This document shows positions 1 through 7,175 of a DNA stretch of 14,007 nucleotides, piece by piece. Every line of letters begins with the position of its first letter. The first letter of the stretch is position 1. Under the pieces are notes generated by a model. That model worked only from the letters and a program-made list of their open reading frames with translations, ran no database searches and had not been told where the DNA came from. The DNA lies in contig CALCZU010000066.1 of the NCBI GenBank assembly GCA_937903155.1, positions 1 to 14,007 of the forward strand. Direction: 5' to 3'. A program made the position numbers and the translations under genes. The DNA comes from an uncultured Bdellovibrionales bacterium (GTDB lineage Bacteria > Bdellovibrionota > FAC87 > UBA2466).

Positions 1-256
1 GTTCAAACTCTTCAAACGGAGGAAGGTCAGTATTCATGTAATCCGTCTCGAAATGTCTATTACCAATCTCGAGCTCAAAATCAACAACCTGAGGATTTAT
101 TTTAACGATTCCGTCTTTGAACGTTCTTACTGAAATATTTCCTTTCTTAATCAATTCTAGCAAAGCACTAAGGTTTAAATTTCGCTTCTCAGCATACGTT
201 TTAGGATGCACTAACTCGGTCATTCGATTGCCCCTTGCTTCAGAGTTTTGGCTCAT
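1..256 (-). CDS. Partial gene, N-terminal 85 codons; possible small DNA-binding protein
   Basis: An open frame starts at ATG (254-256 on the complement) and runs off the left edge without a stop. A Shine-Dalgarno AAAGGA lies about 8 nt upstream of the ATG, which supports this start. The product begins MSQNSEARGNRMTELV. The segment at about residues 16-58 (including YAEKRNLNLSALLELIKKGN and VKINPQ) has the look of a helix-turn-helix or winged-helix region, with a Lys-Gly-Asn-Ile turn, as in small mobile-element regulators or DNA-packaging proteins. That resemblance is weak and by eye only. It is the last visible gene of the minus-strand element block, 206 nt downstream of the DUF669-like gene. 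Confidence 0.6.
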   Translation of the reverse strand, partial: MSQNSEARGNRMTELVHPKTYAEKRNLNLSALLELIKKGNISVRTFKDGIVKINPQVVDFELEIGNRHFETDYMNTDLPPFEEFE

Positions 257-462
257 TTTTATGTCCTTTAACTAGAAAACTACCGCGAGTTGCCGACCCG
301 CACTTCTTTTTGAGGAAGGAGGGACCCGAGCCTCACATCTCCTTTATCCTGCGTTCTTGGGTGTAAGGGTTCTTACTTAGGATAATGGAGTTTTTGAGCG
401 AGACCCGGGATAGGCCGCTTGGGTTTAGGTTCTGGTCCTTGGTACAAAGGCCTTTGGTTCAG

Positions 463-897
463 CTATGCTGGCGCAACAGTGTTGGGTGCACGGTGTAGCG
501 GTATCGCGTCAAAGCAAATATCGTCATGAATGACCTCGATGATGTCCGTTACGTTGCTAAAAAGATTCTTTGTTTTAGTAGAAACTTTATCTTCTACATT
601 TACCAAGATGACCTTGCCCATAAATAGATCCGTGTCCATCTCCTCTCCGGCCTCCGGACTTTCACGAGTTACTATCGAGTACCAGCGATAGAATTTGGTG
701 TATGGAGAGAAGTGTTCATAATGTGCGTTAAAGAAAGCATTTATCTCAGTGCCTTTTGAGGGGCCCTCAAGTATTTCGAAAGTCATGTGAATGGCCTTCC
801 TTCGTCCAAAGAATGAACCCGATTCTATGCGGATAACACGGGCCTTATACTGCCCGGGTGGAATATGACGGTTCTTGCCACCAGCAACTAGTTTCAT
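463..897 (-). CDS. Small mobile-element protein, OB-fold-like (DUF669-like)
   Basis: The product is 144 aa with no signal peptide. An N-terminal stretch IPPGQYKARVIRIES, a central FEILEGPSKGTEINAFFN and a later FMGKVILVNVEDKV give the beta-rich pattern of phage and plasmid proteins annotated as DUF669 or single-strand-binding-like, which usually lie near replication genes. The family assignment is tentative. The ATG at 897 overlaps by ATGA (894-897) the stop of the restored reading frame of the upstream AlpA-like gene, which implies translational coupling. A GAAGGG sequence about 10 nt upstream may also serve as ribosome binding site. The gene ends with TAG at 463-465. The role is unknown; single-stranded DNA binding during element replication is the simplest guess. 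Confidence 0.6.
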   Translation of the reverse strand: MKLVAGGKNRHIPPGQYKARVIRIESGSFFGRRKAIHMTFEILEGPSKGTEINAFFNAHYEHFSPYTKFYRWYSIVTRESPEAGEEMDTDLFMGKVILVNVEDKVSTKTKNLFSNVTDIIEVIHDDICFDAIPLHRAPNTVAPA

Positions 898-1111
898 GTT
901 CCTAGTTCCCTTCGAACTGGGTCGATCCTAAGGGCATTTAACCAGGCATCCAAATCGGATAGCGAATCGTTCTACCCGCTTTTATGAATGGTGGAGAGGG
1001 CATATAAGATGCTCTTAATCCATCCAATCGTCGTCTAACAAGACTGGAGACCGAAACACCTAAATACTCGGCAGTTTCTTTCGTCGTAAGTGTAATTTTA
1101 TCTTTATACAT
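894..1111 (-). pseudogene. AlpA/excisionase-like HTH gene with an apparent one-base frameshift
   Basis: As written, the frame starts at ATG 1111 and stops at TAA 938-940, giving 57 aa. It contains the AlpA/excisionase helix-turn-helix (TTKETAEYLGVSVSSLVRRR) and a wing ending GRTIRYP. The reading then goes off to IWMPG and stops. If one base is restored at about 956/957, the frame continues as DLDAWLNALRIDPVRRELGT, the usual C-terminal pattern of this family, for 72 aa in total. It then stops with a TGA (894-896) that overlaps the next gene's ATG. Family pattern and junction both support the longer protein. The start at 1111 is preferred over an upstream ATG at 1147 because AGGAGG lies 7 nt before it. 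The likely role is excisionase or regulator of the adjacent integrase. The shift may be a mutation or a sequence error; I see no canonical slippery heptamer. Confidence 0.75.
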
Positions 1112-1118
1112 TATGAAT

Positions 1119-1124
1119 CCTCCT
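1119..1124 (-). promoter_or_regulatory. Strong ribosome binding site that fixes the AlpA-like start
   Basis: AGGAGG on the minus strand lies 7 nt upstream of the ATG at 1111 and inside the longer open frame that begins at 1147. This favours the internal methionine as the true start. Confidence 0.8.
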
Positions 1125-1196
1125 GATTGATTGCTGCACACATGCATTCATTCAGCTAGATTACAGGACGAGAATCATATCAGCCGGCAGAAGTGA

Positions 1197-1991
1197 CTAT
1201 TTTTTCGTGAAAACATTTCGAAATGATCGGAGTGTCATCCTGTGGATAACAGTATTCTTCGTTATAAAATGAACGTATTGACCATAACTGGCTACTCTGT
1301 CACATGGAGGCGGCTGAGTTAAAAATAAATTCTTAAACGCTAATGGTGAAGATTTCACATACTCAAAGAAGTCCACACTTGTACCTTTCGGAACTAGCTT
1401 TTTAAAGGCTCCAACGACCTTAATCGATAAGCAAGGAGAGGCGCTTTTCATTTTAGCAATTTCTGCTTGTATGTAACTTTTTTGCTCTTGCGCGATAGGC
1501 TCACCACCGAGTTCCGTTACAAGCGCACACATTTCCCTCAGTTGATAGTAAGCAGGTTCCAGAAATATATCTGTCGAACCTAACAAATACCTACAAAGAC
1601 CCAGCACTTTAAGTAACTTGTATTGATCGATCTGAAATAAATTTGCGTTTGGTTTTATAAGTGATTTTTTAACTCCTGTCAGAATTTTAAGTGTCTGTTC
1701 TTCCTTACAATACCAAACACCACTAATCATACTAGTAGTAACATTAAGTTTCTTTCTAAGTTTTAACGCCTTTCTGAAAATATCCTCAACCTCACCTAAA
1801 CAAACGCGATTCCGATAAGAAGAGTTAATCCGTTTCATCGTTTGCGAAATTTTTTTGTAATTTTCATTGTATGAAGAATTTTCTGTAAGCTCTGACAGCA
1901 CCTCGAAATCTTCCCAAGTAAAATATTTGAAATGTTTTGCTTTCGGGTTTTCGTTTTTGGGTATTTGGTAATAAAGGTTACCTTTCTGCAT
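1197..1991 (-). CDS. Unknown protein encoded downstream of and overlapping the integrase
   Basis: The product is 264 aa with no recognisable family. It is Lys-rich and mostly helical in appearance, with no signal peptide or membrane segment. The first 25 residues are polar and include NENPKAKHFKYFTWEDFEVL. Several short motifs with Cys and Tyr follow (VWYCKEEQ, GLCRYLLGS), and the C-terminus is basic (RMTLRSFRNVFTKK). Its ATG at 1991 lies inside the last codons of the integrase (overlap 1978-1991), so the two are almost certainly translated from one message. The base composition is more AT-rich than the chromosomal genes to the right, as expected for mobile DNA. It could be an accessory cargo or a recombination partner. 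No function can be assigned from sequence alone. Confidence 0.7.
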   Translation of the reverse strand: MQKGNLYYQIPKNENPKAKHFKYFTWEDFEVLSELTENSSYNENYKKISQTMKRINSSYRNRVCLGEVEDIFRKALKLRKKLNVTTSMISGVWYCKEEQTLKILTGVKKSLIKPNANLFQIDQYKLLKVLGLCRYLLGSTDIFLEPAYYQLREMCALVTELGGEPIAQEQKSYIQAEIAKMKSASPCLSIKVVGAFKKLVPKGTSVDFFEYVKSSPLAFKNLFLTQPPPCDRVASYGQYVHFITKNTVIHRMTLRSFRNVFTKK

Positions 1992-3252
1992 ATGTAACTT
2001 CTTCTTCCAGCGAAACTAAATACCTGTCATCGAGTTTCTCAACGGCCTGGGCCTTAGTGGCATGTGATAAGTGAGCATATCTTAAAGTCATCTTCAGATC
2101 AGAGTGTCCAAGTAATTCTCTAACTGTGTTTAGGTCTACTCCTGCCATGACCAGTCTACTTGCGAAATGGTGTCGTAAGTCATGCCAGCGAAAATTGGTA
2201 ATTTTAGCGATCCCCAATACTGTCTCCCATGGGTGCTTTATATCAGACAGAACAACTTCCCCTCCTCTGCCAGGGAAAACCACGCCAATAGTTGGACTTT
2301 TTTGTTGGAGGTGCCAATTAGACAAAGTAGAAAACGCTTCATTATTTAGCGGAATATGTCTGGTTGTGCCATTTTTTGAATTACTTCCAGAAACAAACAA
2401 TGATCTATTGGAAAAGGAAACATTTTCCCAGCGCAAGTTAAAAACTTCGCCACGCCTCATCCCTGTGAGCATTGCAATCAAAGTTAGTGGTCTAAAATAA
2501 TCAGCGTATGTAACCTGATTCAGGTCTAATAGAAGAGGCAGGTTGCGTTCAGCTCTCCACAGATTTCCAGAGACACGGTCAGTGCGAATTTTCTCTTCGC
2601 GTGACAAGAGAGCTTCGCGTAAACTTTTTTCTTCTTTGGGTGTAAGAAATCTAACTATAGCTGATTTATCGACTTTTAAAGGACGCACACTAACAAGGGG
2701 ATTACTTTCTAACATGGCCCACTCCTTCGCTCTATTTAGAGCAGATTTTAGCGCTCCTATATCGCGATTTAGTGTGGTCGGCGCAATTCCATCAGTTTTT
2801 CGTTTTACTCGCCATTTTTCCACTATCCAGGGTGTGATCTCATTTAATTGTTTATCTAAAAATTCGACAAAGCACCTTTCCAAACGATTTTTAGTTTTCT
2901 TTCCAGTTTTTCTATTGCCTTCTACCCAGGGACCGTAATTTTGAGATAAGAAAACGCGCAACGATTGGACTCTAGCTTTCTGTTTTTCTTTCTGCGGATC
3001 AATCCCTTGTACAAGCTTGCCTAAAATCACACGTGCTTCATCTCTTGCTTGAGAGACTGACATAACAGTGGTGCGCCCTAGGCAAGTACGAGTTCTTCTG
3101 CCGTCCGGTCGTCGGTAAGAACAAAAGAAGCTCATCACTCCACTAGGTTGAACTCGAATAAGAAAGCCTGGCACTTCTGTGTCCCAAACTTCATAAGGTT
3201 TAGCTCGAGGGAGAAGTGAAGAAACAACTCGCGACCCTATTTTTGTCTTCAT
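1978..3252 (-). CDS. int: Tyrosine recombinase (site-specific integrase)
   Basis: The product is 424 aa from ATG 3252. An upstream ATG at 3285 would give 435 aa, but AAAGGA lies 5 nt before the internal ATG and nothing similar precedes the upstream one. The N-terminal part carries the arm-binding pattern of tRNA-type integrases (VWDTEVPGFLIRVQPSG, then YRRPDGRRTRTCLG). A core-binding SAM-like domain follows at about residues 95-195. The catalytic domain has all expected residues: Arg266 (TGMRRGE), Lys293 (SKNGTTRH), His357-x-x-Arg360 (WHDLRHHFASR), His383 (LLGHSD) and the nucleophile Tyr392 (TLRYAH). It is likely active. It reads away from the tRNA-Val fragment, whose core begins about 160 nt upstream of its start, and is translationally linked to the downstream unknown gene. 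Confidence 0.96.
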   Translation of the reverse strand: MKTKIGSRVVSSLLPRAKPYEVWDTEVPGFLIRVQPSGVMSFFCSYRRPDGRRTRTCLGRTTVMSVSQARDEARVILGKLVQGIDPQKEKQKARVQSLRVFLSQNYGPWVEGNRKTGKKTKNRLERCFVEFLDKQLNEITPWIVEKWRVKRKTDGIAPTTLNRDIGALKSALNRAKEWAMLESNPLVSVRPLKVDKSAIVRFLTPKEEKSLREALLSREEKIRTDRVSGNLWRAERNLPLLLDLNQVTYADYFRPLTLIAMLTGMRRGEVFNLRWENVSFSNRSLFVSGSNSKNGTTRHIPLNNEAFSTLSNWHLQQKSPTIGVVFPGRGGEVVLSDIKHPWETVLGIAKITNFRWHDLRHHFASRLVMAGVDLNTVRELLGHSDLKMTLRYAHLSHATKAQAVEKLDDRYLVSLEEEVTYAER

Positions 3253-3413
3253 AGCATTCCTTTCTAGAGTCCACTGGAAGTCCATTCAGAATGCACTTCA
3301 GTAAAACCCAGGGCATAACATGCTATAAATGAAAATGGGATAAGTAATTGAGATTATTTGTTTTGCACTACAATGCGCTACATTTTGATGTATTACGATT
3401 TCAGCTAAAAAGC

Positions 3414-3460
3414 CCTTCACACGGCGAAGGTCACAGGTTCGAGCCCTGTGGCACCCACCA
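3414..3460 (+). other. Attachment-site remnant: 3' half of tRNA-Val(CAC)
   Basis: From 3416 the sequence reads as a tRNA 3' half. Anticodon loop TTCACAC is at 3416-3422 (anticodon CAC at 3418-3420), the 3' anticodon stem GGCGA at 3423-3427, variable region AGGTC, T stem ACAGG/CCTGT with loop TTCGAGC (3433-3449), 3' acceptor strand GGCACCC (3450-3456), discriminator A and encoded CCA (3458-3460). The 5' anticodon strand should be TCGCC, but the window has AGCCC, so identity starts at about 3414. No acceptor 5' strand GGGTGCC or D arm precedes it. This is an att site half, not a working tRNA. Element DNA lies to the left and chromosomal DNA to the right. Confidence 0.88.
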
Positions 3461-3526
3461 TAATTTCCGATAAATGCCCTAGCTAGTTTCCTTTTTTGAA
3501 GTCACTGTGGGAAACTTATACACGCC

Positions 3527-4585
3527 ATGCGATTCAATGAAACTCAGTACGCCAGGAGAATTTTCAGGGTTCGATTGTCAGTAGCATTGGTGCTCATGGT
3601 TGCTTTAAGTTGGACCAAGCCAGCGTTTGCGACGAAACTGGGTGAATGTGTACTCCGCCTTTTAGGTCTCTTTTCAAAGTCACTGCCGACGTCCAGCTCG
3701 CGAGCCGGGACCTTACTGCTCCCACAAAAGGTTGGGCCTACTTACCCCAAAGAAAAAATAGCAAAACTACAAGATCTTTTTACTCGAATAGAAGCTTCAG
3801 AGTTCAGACACCGATTTTTATATTTTAATAGCGGAGACCGGAGAGAAGATCTTCGCAGCCTCGTCGATTATCTTCACCACGCTGCCTCGGGTGGAACGAT
3901 TGACTTAGATACTTTAGAAAAAACCTTAACCTATTTGCAAAGCGCCGAAAGCTTCCATGTCGAAATCCCTATGGAACTGGAGCTGAAAGAAAAACTTTTT
4001 CGCCACGCTCTAGACGCTTACCGCGGAAAAGCCGCCTTGGGTAATAAGACAAAGGAGCTTTACAAAATTGGTCATCCTCCGAGTTGGAATCATCGATTCT
4101 GGGAAATAGCCCTTGAAACTGCAAAAAACGGAGAACCGGAACTGGCAGCCAGATTATTTAACGAAAAAGGAATAGGAGCCAAGCAAAGCCAGCACCGAGA
4201 CTATTCGGAATTCAGAGGCTATCTAAAAGGACTCATTGAAAAAGGAGATCTGCAGAAGGAACAAGAACCGCAAATGGTTTGGCTATTCCTAAGAAATGTT
4301 CTTCAAAACTTGGAATCTTATGCTGAAATGATTCGTAGCACGATCGAGGCGGGAGATCCTTCTGGTAAGGGAGCGACAGCCATCGACAATGCCATTCAAG
4401 CTTCGCACAGAGACGTTCGTGCATGTCTCAATCACCTCATCGAAATTAGGGACCCTTTTACAAAAACTGAAGAGTTTGCCGCGATTCAACGTGCCGCAAA
4501 GGAACTTCAGAGACAAACCCGATTGACACCGCAAGCAGACTTTAAAAAGGACATTGAGTCTTTTACCCATCGCTTCCCGAACTAG
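3527..4585 (+). CDS. Exported helical protein of unknown function
   Basis: The product is 352 aa. The N-terminus is a long, basic signal peptide (Arg-rich first 16 residues, hydrophobic VALVLMVALSW, probable cleavage after PAFA at about residue 35). The mature part is Lys/Glu-rich and appears almost wholly alpha-helical, with no Cys pair or catalytic motif that I recognise. It is the first chromosomal gene after the tRNA-Val remnant. No clear Shine-Dalgarno precedes the ATG. A TTATAC box at 3516-3521 sits where a -10 element would start a message at or next to the ATG, so leaderless translation is possible. Export is well supported; function is unknown. Confidence 0.75.
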   Translation: MRFNETQYARRIFRVRLSVALVLMVALSWTKPAFATKLGECVLRLLGLFSKSLPTSSSRAGTLLLPQKVGPTYPKEKIAKLQDLFTRIEASEFRHRFLYFNSGDRREDLRSLVDYLHHAASGGTIDLDTLEKTLTYLQSAESFHVEIPMELELKEKLFRHALDAYRGKAALGNKTKELYKIGHPPSWNHRFWEIALETAKNGEPELAARLFNEKGIGAKQSQHRDYSEFRGYLKGLIEKGDLQKEQEPQMVWLFLRNVLQNLESYAEMIRSTIEAGDPSGKGATAIDNAIQASHRDVRACLNHLIEIRDPFTKTEEFAAIQRAAKELQRQTRLTPQADFKKDIESFTHRFPN

Positions 4586-4654
4586 TTAGAAAGAGTGCCC
4601 AGTCACTTCTCAGGTGGAAACATGCCAGGTGCAGTGGAAACGAAAAGGTGCCAA

Positions 4655-4718
4655 GGTAGGTCCTAAGGTTTAACGCAACACTTGAGTTAGTGTGTTGCGT
4701 GAGATCTTAGGACCTACC
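4655..4718 (+). terminator. Large two-tier hairpin, probable terminator of the 3527-4585 gene
   Basis: Outer arms GGTAGGTCCTAAG (4655-4667) and CTTAGGACCTACC (4706-4718) pair perfectly over 13 bp. Inner arms ACGCAACAC (4673-4681) and GTGTTGCGT (4692-4700) pair perfectly over 9 bp, with a 10-nt loop. The two stems are separated by unpaired 5-nt bulges on each side. The stretch CCCTTTTTCTC follows at about 4726, slightly far for a standard U-tract. It lies 70 nt after the upstream stop codon. A structured regulatory RNA is an alternative reading. Confidence 0.6.
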
Positions 4719-4814
4719 CACTTCCCTTTTTCTCGTAAATATTTCCATTTTTTTGAGCCAAAAAGGCACCCGATTACGCGTATGGGGTATGTCTATAAAC
4801 CAAATGGAGTCCTT

Positions 4815-5573
4815 ATGAAGTTGTTATTACTGATTGCCCTCGTCCAAAGTTTTACCGTTACCGTAAACGCGGTGACGGTAGGTACGAAATTCGCCTGCTG
4901 CATCTCTGAAAATACGTATTGTCTGAATGGAGGAGGCGGTACGATCTGGCGGCGGACGCTAGCCGATCGCGCCCTTACTCAAGTGGATGCTAAACTTCGC
5001 TGCGGATTGCACCGAATGGAATGGAATACGCACAGTTGTCCCGCCAGCACCCCCTGCAGTGAACCTGTGCCCGTGAGTCCACCCACCCATACTCCGACGA
5101 CGCCTCCCACGACCCCAAAATCGGAGGTATCAACGATAAATCGCACGGAGGTCTACAACTCTCTCACTGTTGATGCGTATGTCATACTCGATAGCCGCGG
5201 AGAGGGATTCAGTGGCAACACCACAGGATGGCACAAAGTGGGTCCGGGCGAACGCAGAACTTTCACACACAATCCAAATGCGTGCATCGGATACTCAGTC
5301 AACCAACAAGACCGTATTTCTGAGAAGATTGCTCAGAAAATCGCTTCAAACGATAGATACGATTCGACTTGGGTGCACCCGACCTTAGGCTTCGAAACGC
5401 GTTACTGGGAAATCATAAATGGAGCCACCGTGTGGATCTCATTAGACAGTGGAGCCGTCAAAACAGAAATCTCGGAACGAAAAGGTGCGCTACAACAACG
5501 CCTTCGAGATTTCGGAATGACTCTTTACCGCTGTCTTCCAGTCCGAGGTATTAGCAACGTTGTATTGGATTAA
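4815..5573 (+). CDS. Secreted Cys-rich protein with a Pro/Thr linker, unknown function
   Basis: The product is 252 aa from ATG 4815, preceded by GGAG at 7-10 nt. The longer frame reaches back into the upstream hairpin and is rejected. A classical signal peptide (MKLLLLIALVQSFTVTVNA) is followed by a Cys-rich N-terminal module with Cys at about 28, 29, 36, 63, 75 and 81. Next comes a Pro/Thr-rich linker at about 84-103, and then a C-terminal domain (110-252) with two more Cys (157, 240) and the motif GWHKVGPGERRTF. The C-terminal domain loosely recalls small secreted beta domains such as DUF1036, but this is not secure. Even Cys number and export suggest disulphides. The gene is flanked by hairpins on both sides, so it is probably transcribed alone. 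Confidence 0.78.
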   Translation: MKLLLLIALVQSFTVTVNAVTVGTKFACCISENTYCLNGGGGTIWRRTLADRALTQVDAKLRCGLHRMEWNTHSCPASTPCSEPVPVSPPTHTPTTPPTTPKSEVSTINRTEVYNSLTVDAYVILDSRGEGFSGNTTGWHKVGPGERRTFTHNPNACIGYSVNQQDRISEKIAQKIASNDRYDSTWVHPTLGFETRYWEIINGATVWISLDSGAVKTEISERKGALQQRLRDFGMTLYRCLPVRGISNVVLD

Positions 5574-5589
5574 CTTGAATAAAAAAGGA

Positions 5590-5623
5590 GTCCCCCAACT
5601 TTAAGTACAAAAAGTTGGGGGAC
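5590..5623 (+). terminator. Perfect 13-bp hairpin after the Cys-rich gene
   Basis: GTCCCCCAACTTT (5590-5602) pairs with AAAGTTGGGGGAC (5611-5623) around an 8-nt loop, starting 16 nt after the stop codon. No T-run follows on the plus strand. The complementary strand would end in TTTTTT (from 5581-5586), so as a classical terminator it fits minus-strand transcription better. It may act in both directions, or stabilise the mRNA end. Confidence 0.55.
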
Positions 5624-5722
5624 ACATCCCAAACCGTAACAGCCGTTAGCATTTTGATCAGACGGATTTTGCTGCGACCTAAACACAATGCTAATCCTAG
5701 TAAGAGAAGGGTGGGGATTCAG

Positions 5723-7075
5723 TTGGAACGTAAAGATTTTCAACGCGCATATTTGCAAATATTCATTTATTTTATTTCCTTTGCGGGTCTCACGTGGGCC
5801 CATCCGGCCTTTGATCACGAGCCGCTGATTTCTATCAAAGATATCAAAACTTGGGTGGAACATGACAGTTCTTCGGTCAATACCGTTTCAAAATTTTTAA
5901 AGCGACTCCCTGAAGCCTATCGAAGTCACTTCGTGCTTCAGTACGCAAGCAACAGCCTTCACGAGGCGACTGCTGAAACTCCACGGATGATTTTCTTTGG
6001 TCCTGATTCCCGATTGCTGATGGCTGTTTCGGGAGAGCCTTCTGATCTTCGGTACAACATCATCGAGTTCATTGAATTTAACGCAAAAACTTCGCGATAC
6101 GAATTTCACGAATTAGATTTTTCTTCATCTCAAAAACCAAAATTGATATCAAATCCATCTTCATGCAAGAACTGTCACGGAAGCTCTCTCAGACCCAACT
6201 GGGAACCCTATGACTTATGGCCGGGAGCATACGGAACCCTTCACGATACGATCAAACAAAAAAGTCAGGAAAATGCCCAGTTCTCAAACTTTTTAAATCT
6301 CTTAAAAAATTCGAAACTGGCTCATCGATATTCCGCGCTCCCAGACGCGTTCTTTCTCACACAAAAAACCGCCGCAGGGTCCTCGAATTACTATACCGCC
6401 TCTCGAGGAACAGGTTTGAATTCGACGATGTCGATTCTCACAAGCTTTGCTAATCGAGAGCGAATCGCTCGTTTGATTATCGAGTCTCCTTTGCATGATA
6501 GCTACCGTTATGCCATCACTGCTGCGCTCATTGGATGTTCCGAGCCTATCGAAACGTTTATCCCGGAGAAATACCGCGAAAATCATGTGCGTTTATTTGA
6601 GGAAGTCTTGAGAGAAACCCGTTTGAAATTATCAGAAAATCTTCAGCGAAAGATTCATCTCTCCATTGGTATCGTAAAACCTTTTGACGTTGAAGAGTTT
6701 ATTGAAGGGGTCGACAAGTATGGTCTTCGCGAAAGAGAAGTTTTAAGAATCGCCAAACTCCGTTACCTGCTCGAGAACCGAAAAGAGGGTCCGGTCAAAA
6801 TGGACGATTGGTCACTCAGTCTTTATCGAACGAGTTACGATTTCAACGACGGGAATAGTGGACTGGAAAATTTAATTGGGCATTATGCTCCAAAAGCGTT
6901 GAACAATGATCCCAAATTGCTGAGTGAAGTCGGAATTCAGCCCATTCCTCTCGACATCACTCACTATGAAGATTCGTCTACGAGCAGTCCCACGGATTAC
7001 TTTAAGATGACCCTCTACAAAATTCGAGACGATCAGTCCATGAGTTGCGCGCATCTACACTCAAAGCCCCAATGA
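5723..7075 (+). CDS. Exported protein with a c-type haem motif (CxxCH)
   Basis: The product is 450 aa if it starts at TTG 5723, with GGTGGGG ending 6 nt upstream. GTG 5711 is an alternative, and there is no in-frame ATG near. The N-terminus LERKDFQRAYLQIFIYFISF leads to a signal peptidase site after TWA. The mature part has a helical and beta region, then SSCKNCHGSSLRPNW at about residues 146-160, in which C148-x-x-C151-H152 is a covalent haem-binding motif, followed by PYDLWPGAYG. The rest (about 280 residues) shows no motif I know and ends near a Cys-Ala-His-Leu-His. One CxxCH in a periplasmic protein suggests a mono-haem cytochrome-like domain or sensor in a larger unknown protein. Maturation would need the Ccm/Ccs system, which is not in the window. 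Confidence 0.75.
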   Translation: MERKDFQRAYLQIFIYFISFAGLTWAHPAFDHEPLISIKDIKTWVEHDSSSVNTVSKFLKRLPEAYRSHFVLQYASNSLHEATAETPRMIFFGPDSRLLMAVSGEPSDLRYNIIEFIEFNAKTSRYEFHELDFSSSQKPKLISNPSSCKNCHGSSLRPNWEPYDLWPGAYGTLHDTIKQKSQENAQFSNFLNLLKNSKLAHRYSALPDAFFLTQKTAAGSSNYYTASRGTGLNSTMSILTSFANRERIARLIIESPLHDSYRYAITAALIGCSEPIETFIPEKYRENHVRLFEEVLRETRLKLSENLQRKIHLSIGIVKPFDVEEFIEGVDKYGLREREVLRIAKLRYLLENRKEGPVKMDDWSLSLYRTSYDFNDGNSGLENLIGHYAPKALNNDPKLLSEVGIQPIPLDITHYEDSSTSSPTDYFKMTLYKIRDDQSMSCAHLHSKPQ

Positions 7076-7156
7076 GCCAAGGCGTTGTAATCTCAAAACA
7101 AAACGGGGAAGGACGCCGAGAGACTCATCTTTGTCATTCTTCTAAAAACGCAAAAA

Positions 7157-7165
7157 TGCTATAAA
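7157..7165 (+). promoter_or_regulatory. Candidate extended -10 promoter of the ATP-grasp-like gene
   Basis: TGCTATAAA matches an extended -10 (TGn plus TATAAA, hexamer 7160-7165). It predicts a start near 7172, only about 4 nt before the ATG at 7176. No -35 of note is present at the proper distance. The gene has no clear Shine-Dalgarno, which agrees with a very short leader. Confidence 0.4.
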
Positions 7166-7175
7166 GCCCTCTCTC

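Larger units (their letters stand above)
1..3460. mobile_element. Right end of a tRNA-integrated element (prophage, island or integrative element)
   Basis: This stretch contains a tyrosine recombinase, an AlpA/excisionase-like gene, a DUF669-like gene and two unknown genes, all on the minus strand. It is bounded on the right by a tRNA-Val 3' half. The recombinase reads away from the boundary. Tyrosine recombinases commonly integrate into the 3' half of tRNA genes, leaving an intact tRNA at one end and a 3' copy at the other. The left end is outside the window, so size and type cannot be judged. No capsid, portal, relaxase or conjugation gene is visible here. Calling it a prophage or an integrative element would be a guess. 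Confidence 0.8.

Noticed and set aside
257..462. A small gene between the partial left-edge gene and the DUF669-like gene
   Set aside because: No open frame with a usable start and RBS; only very short frames are present.
2126..2938. Two plus-strand open frames opposite the integrase
   Set aside because: They are shadows of the integrase coding strand, with no RBS or family pattern.
3253..3285. Upstream ATG (3285) for the integrase
   Set aside because: No RBS; the internal ATG 3252 has AAAGGA at good spacing and retains the whole N-terminal domain.
3384..3460. A complete tRNA-Val gene
   Set aside because: The D arm, 5' acceptor strand and most of the 5' anticodon strand are missing; only the 3' half is present.
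4692..4814. GTG start at 4692 for the Cys-rich protein
   Set aside because: It lies within the right arm of the large hairpin, has no RBS and would put 41 residues before a perfect signal peptide; ATG 4815 has an RBS.
5615..5722. TTG start at 5615 for the CxxCH protein
   Set aside because: It lies inside the right arm of the 5590-5623 hairpin; TTG 5723 with GGTGGGG upstream gives a proper signal peptide.
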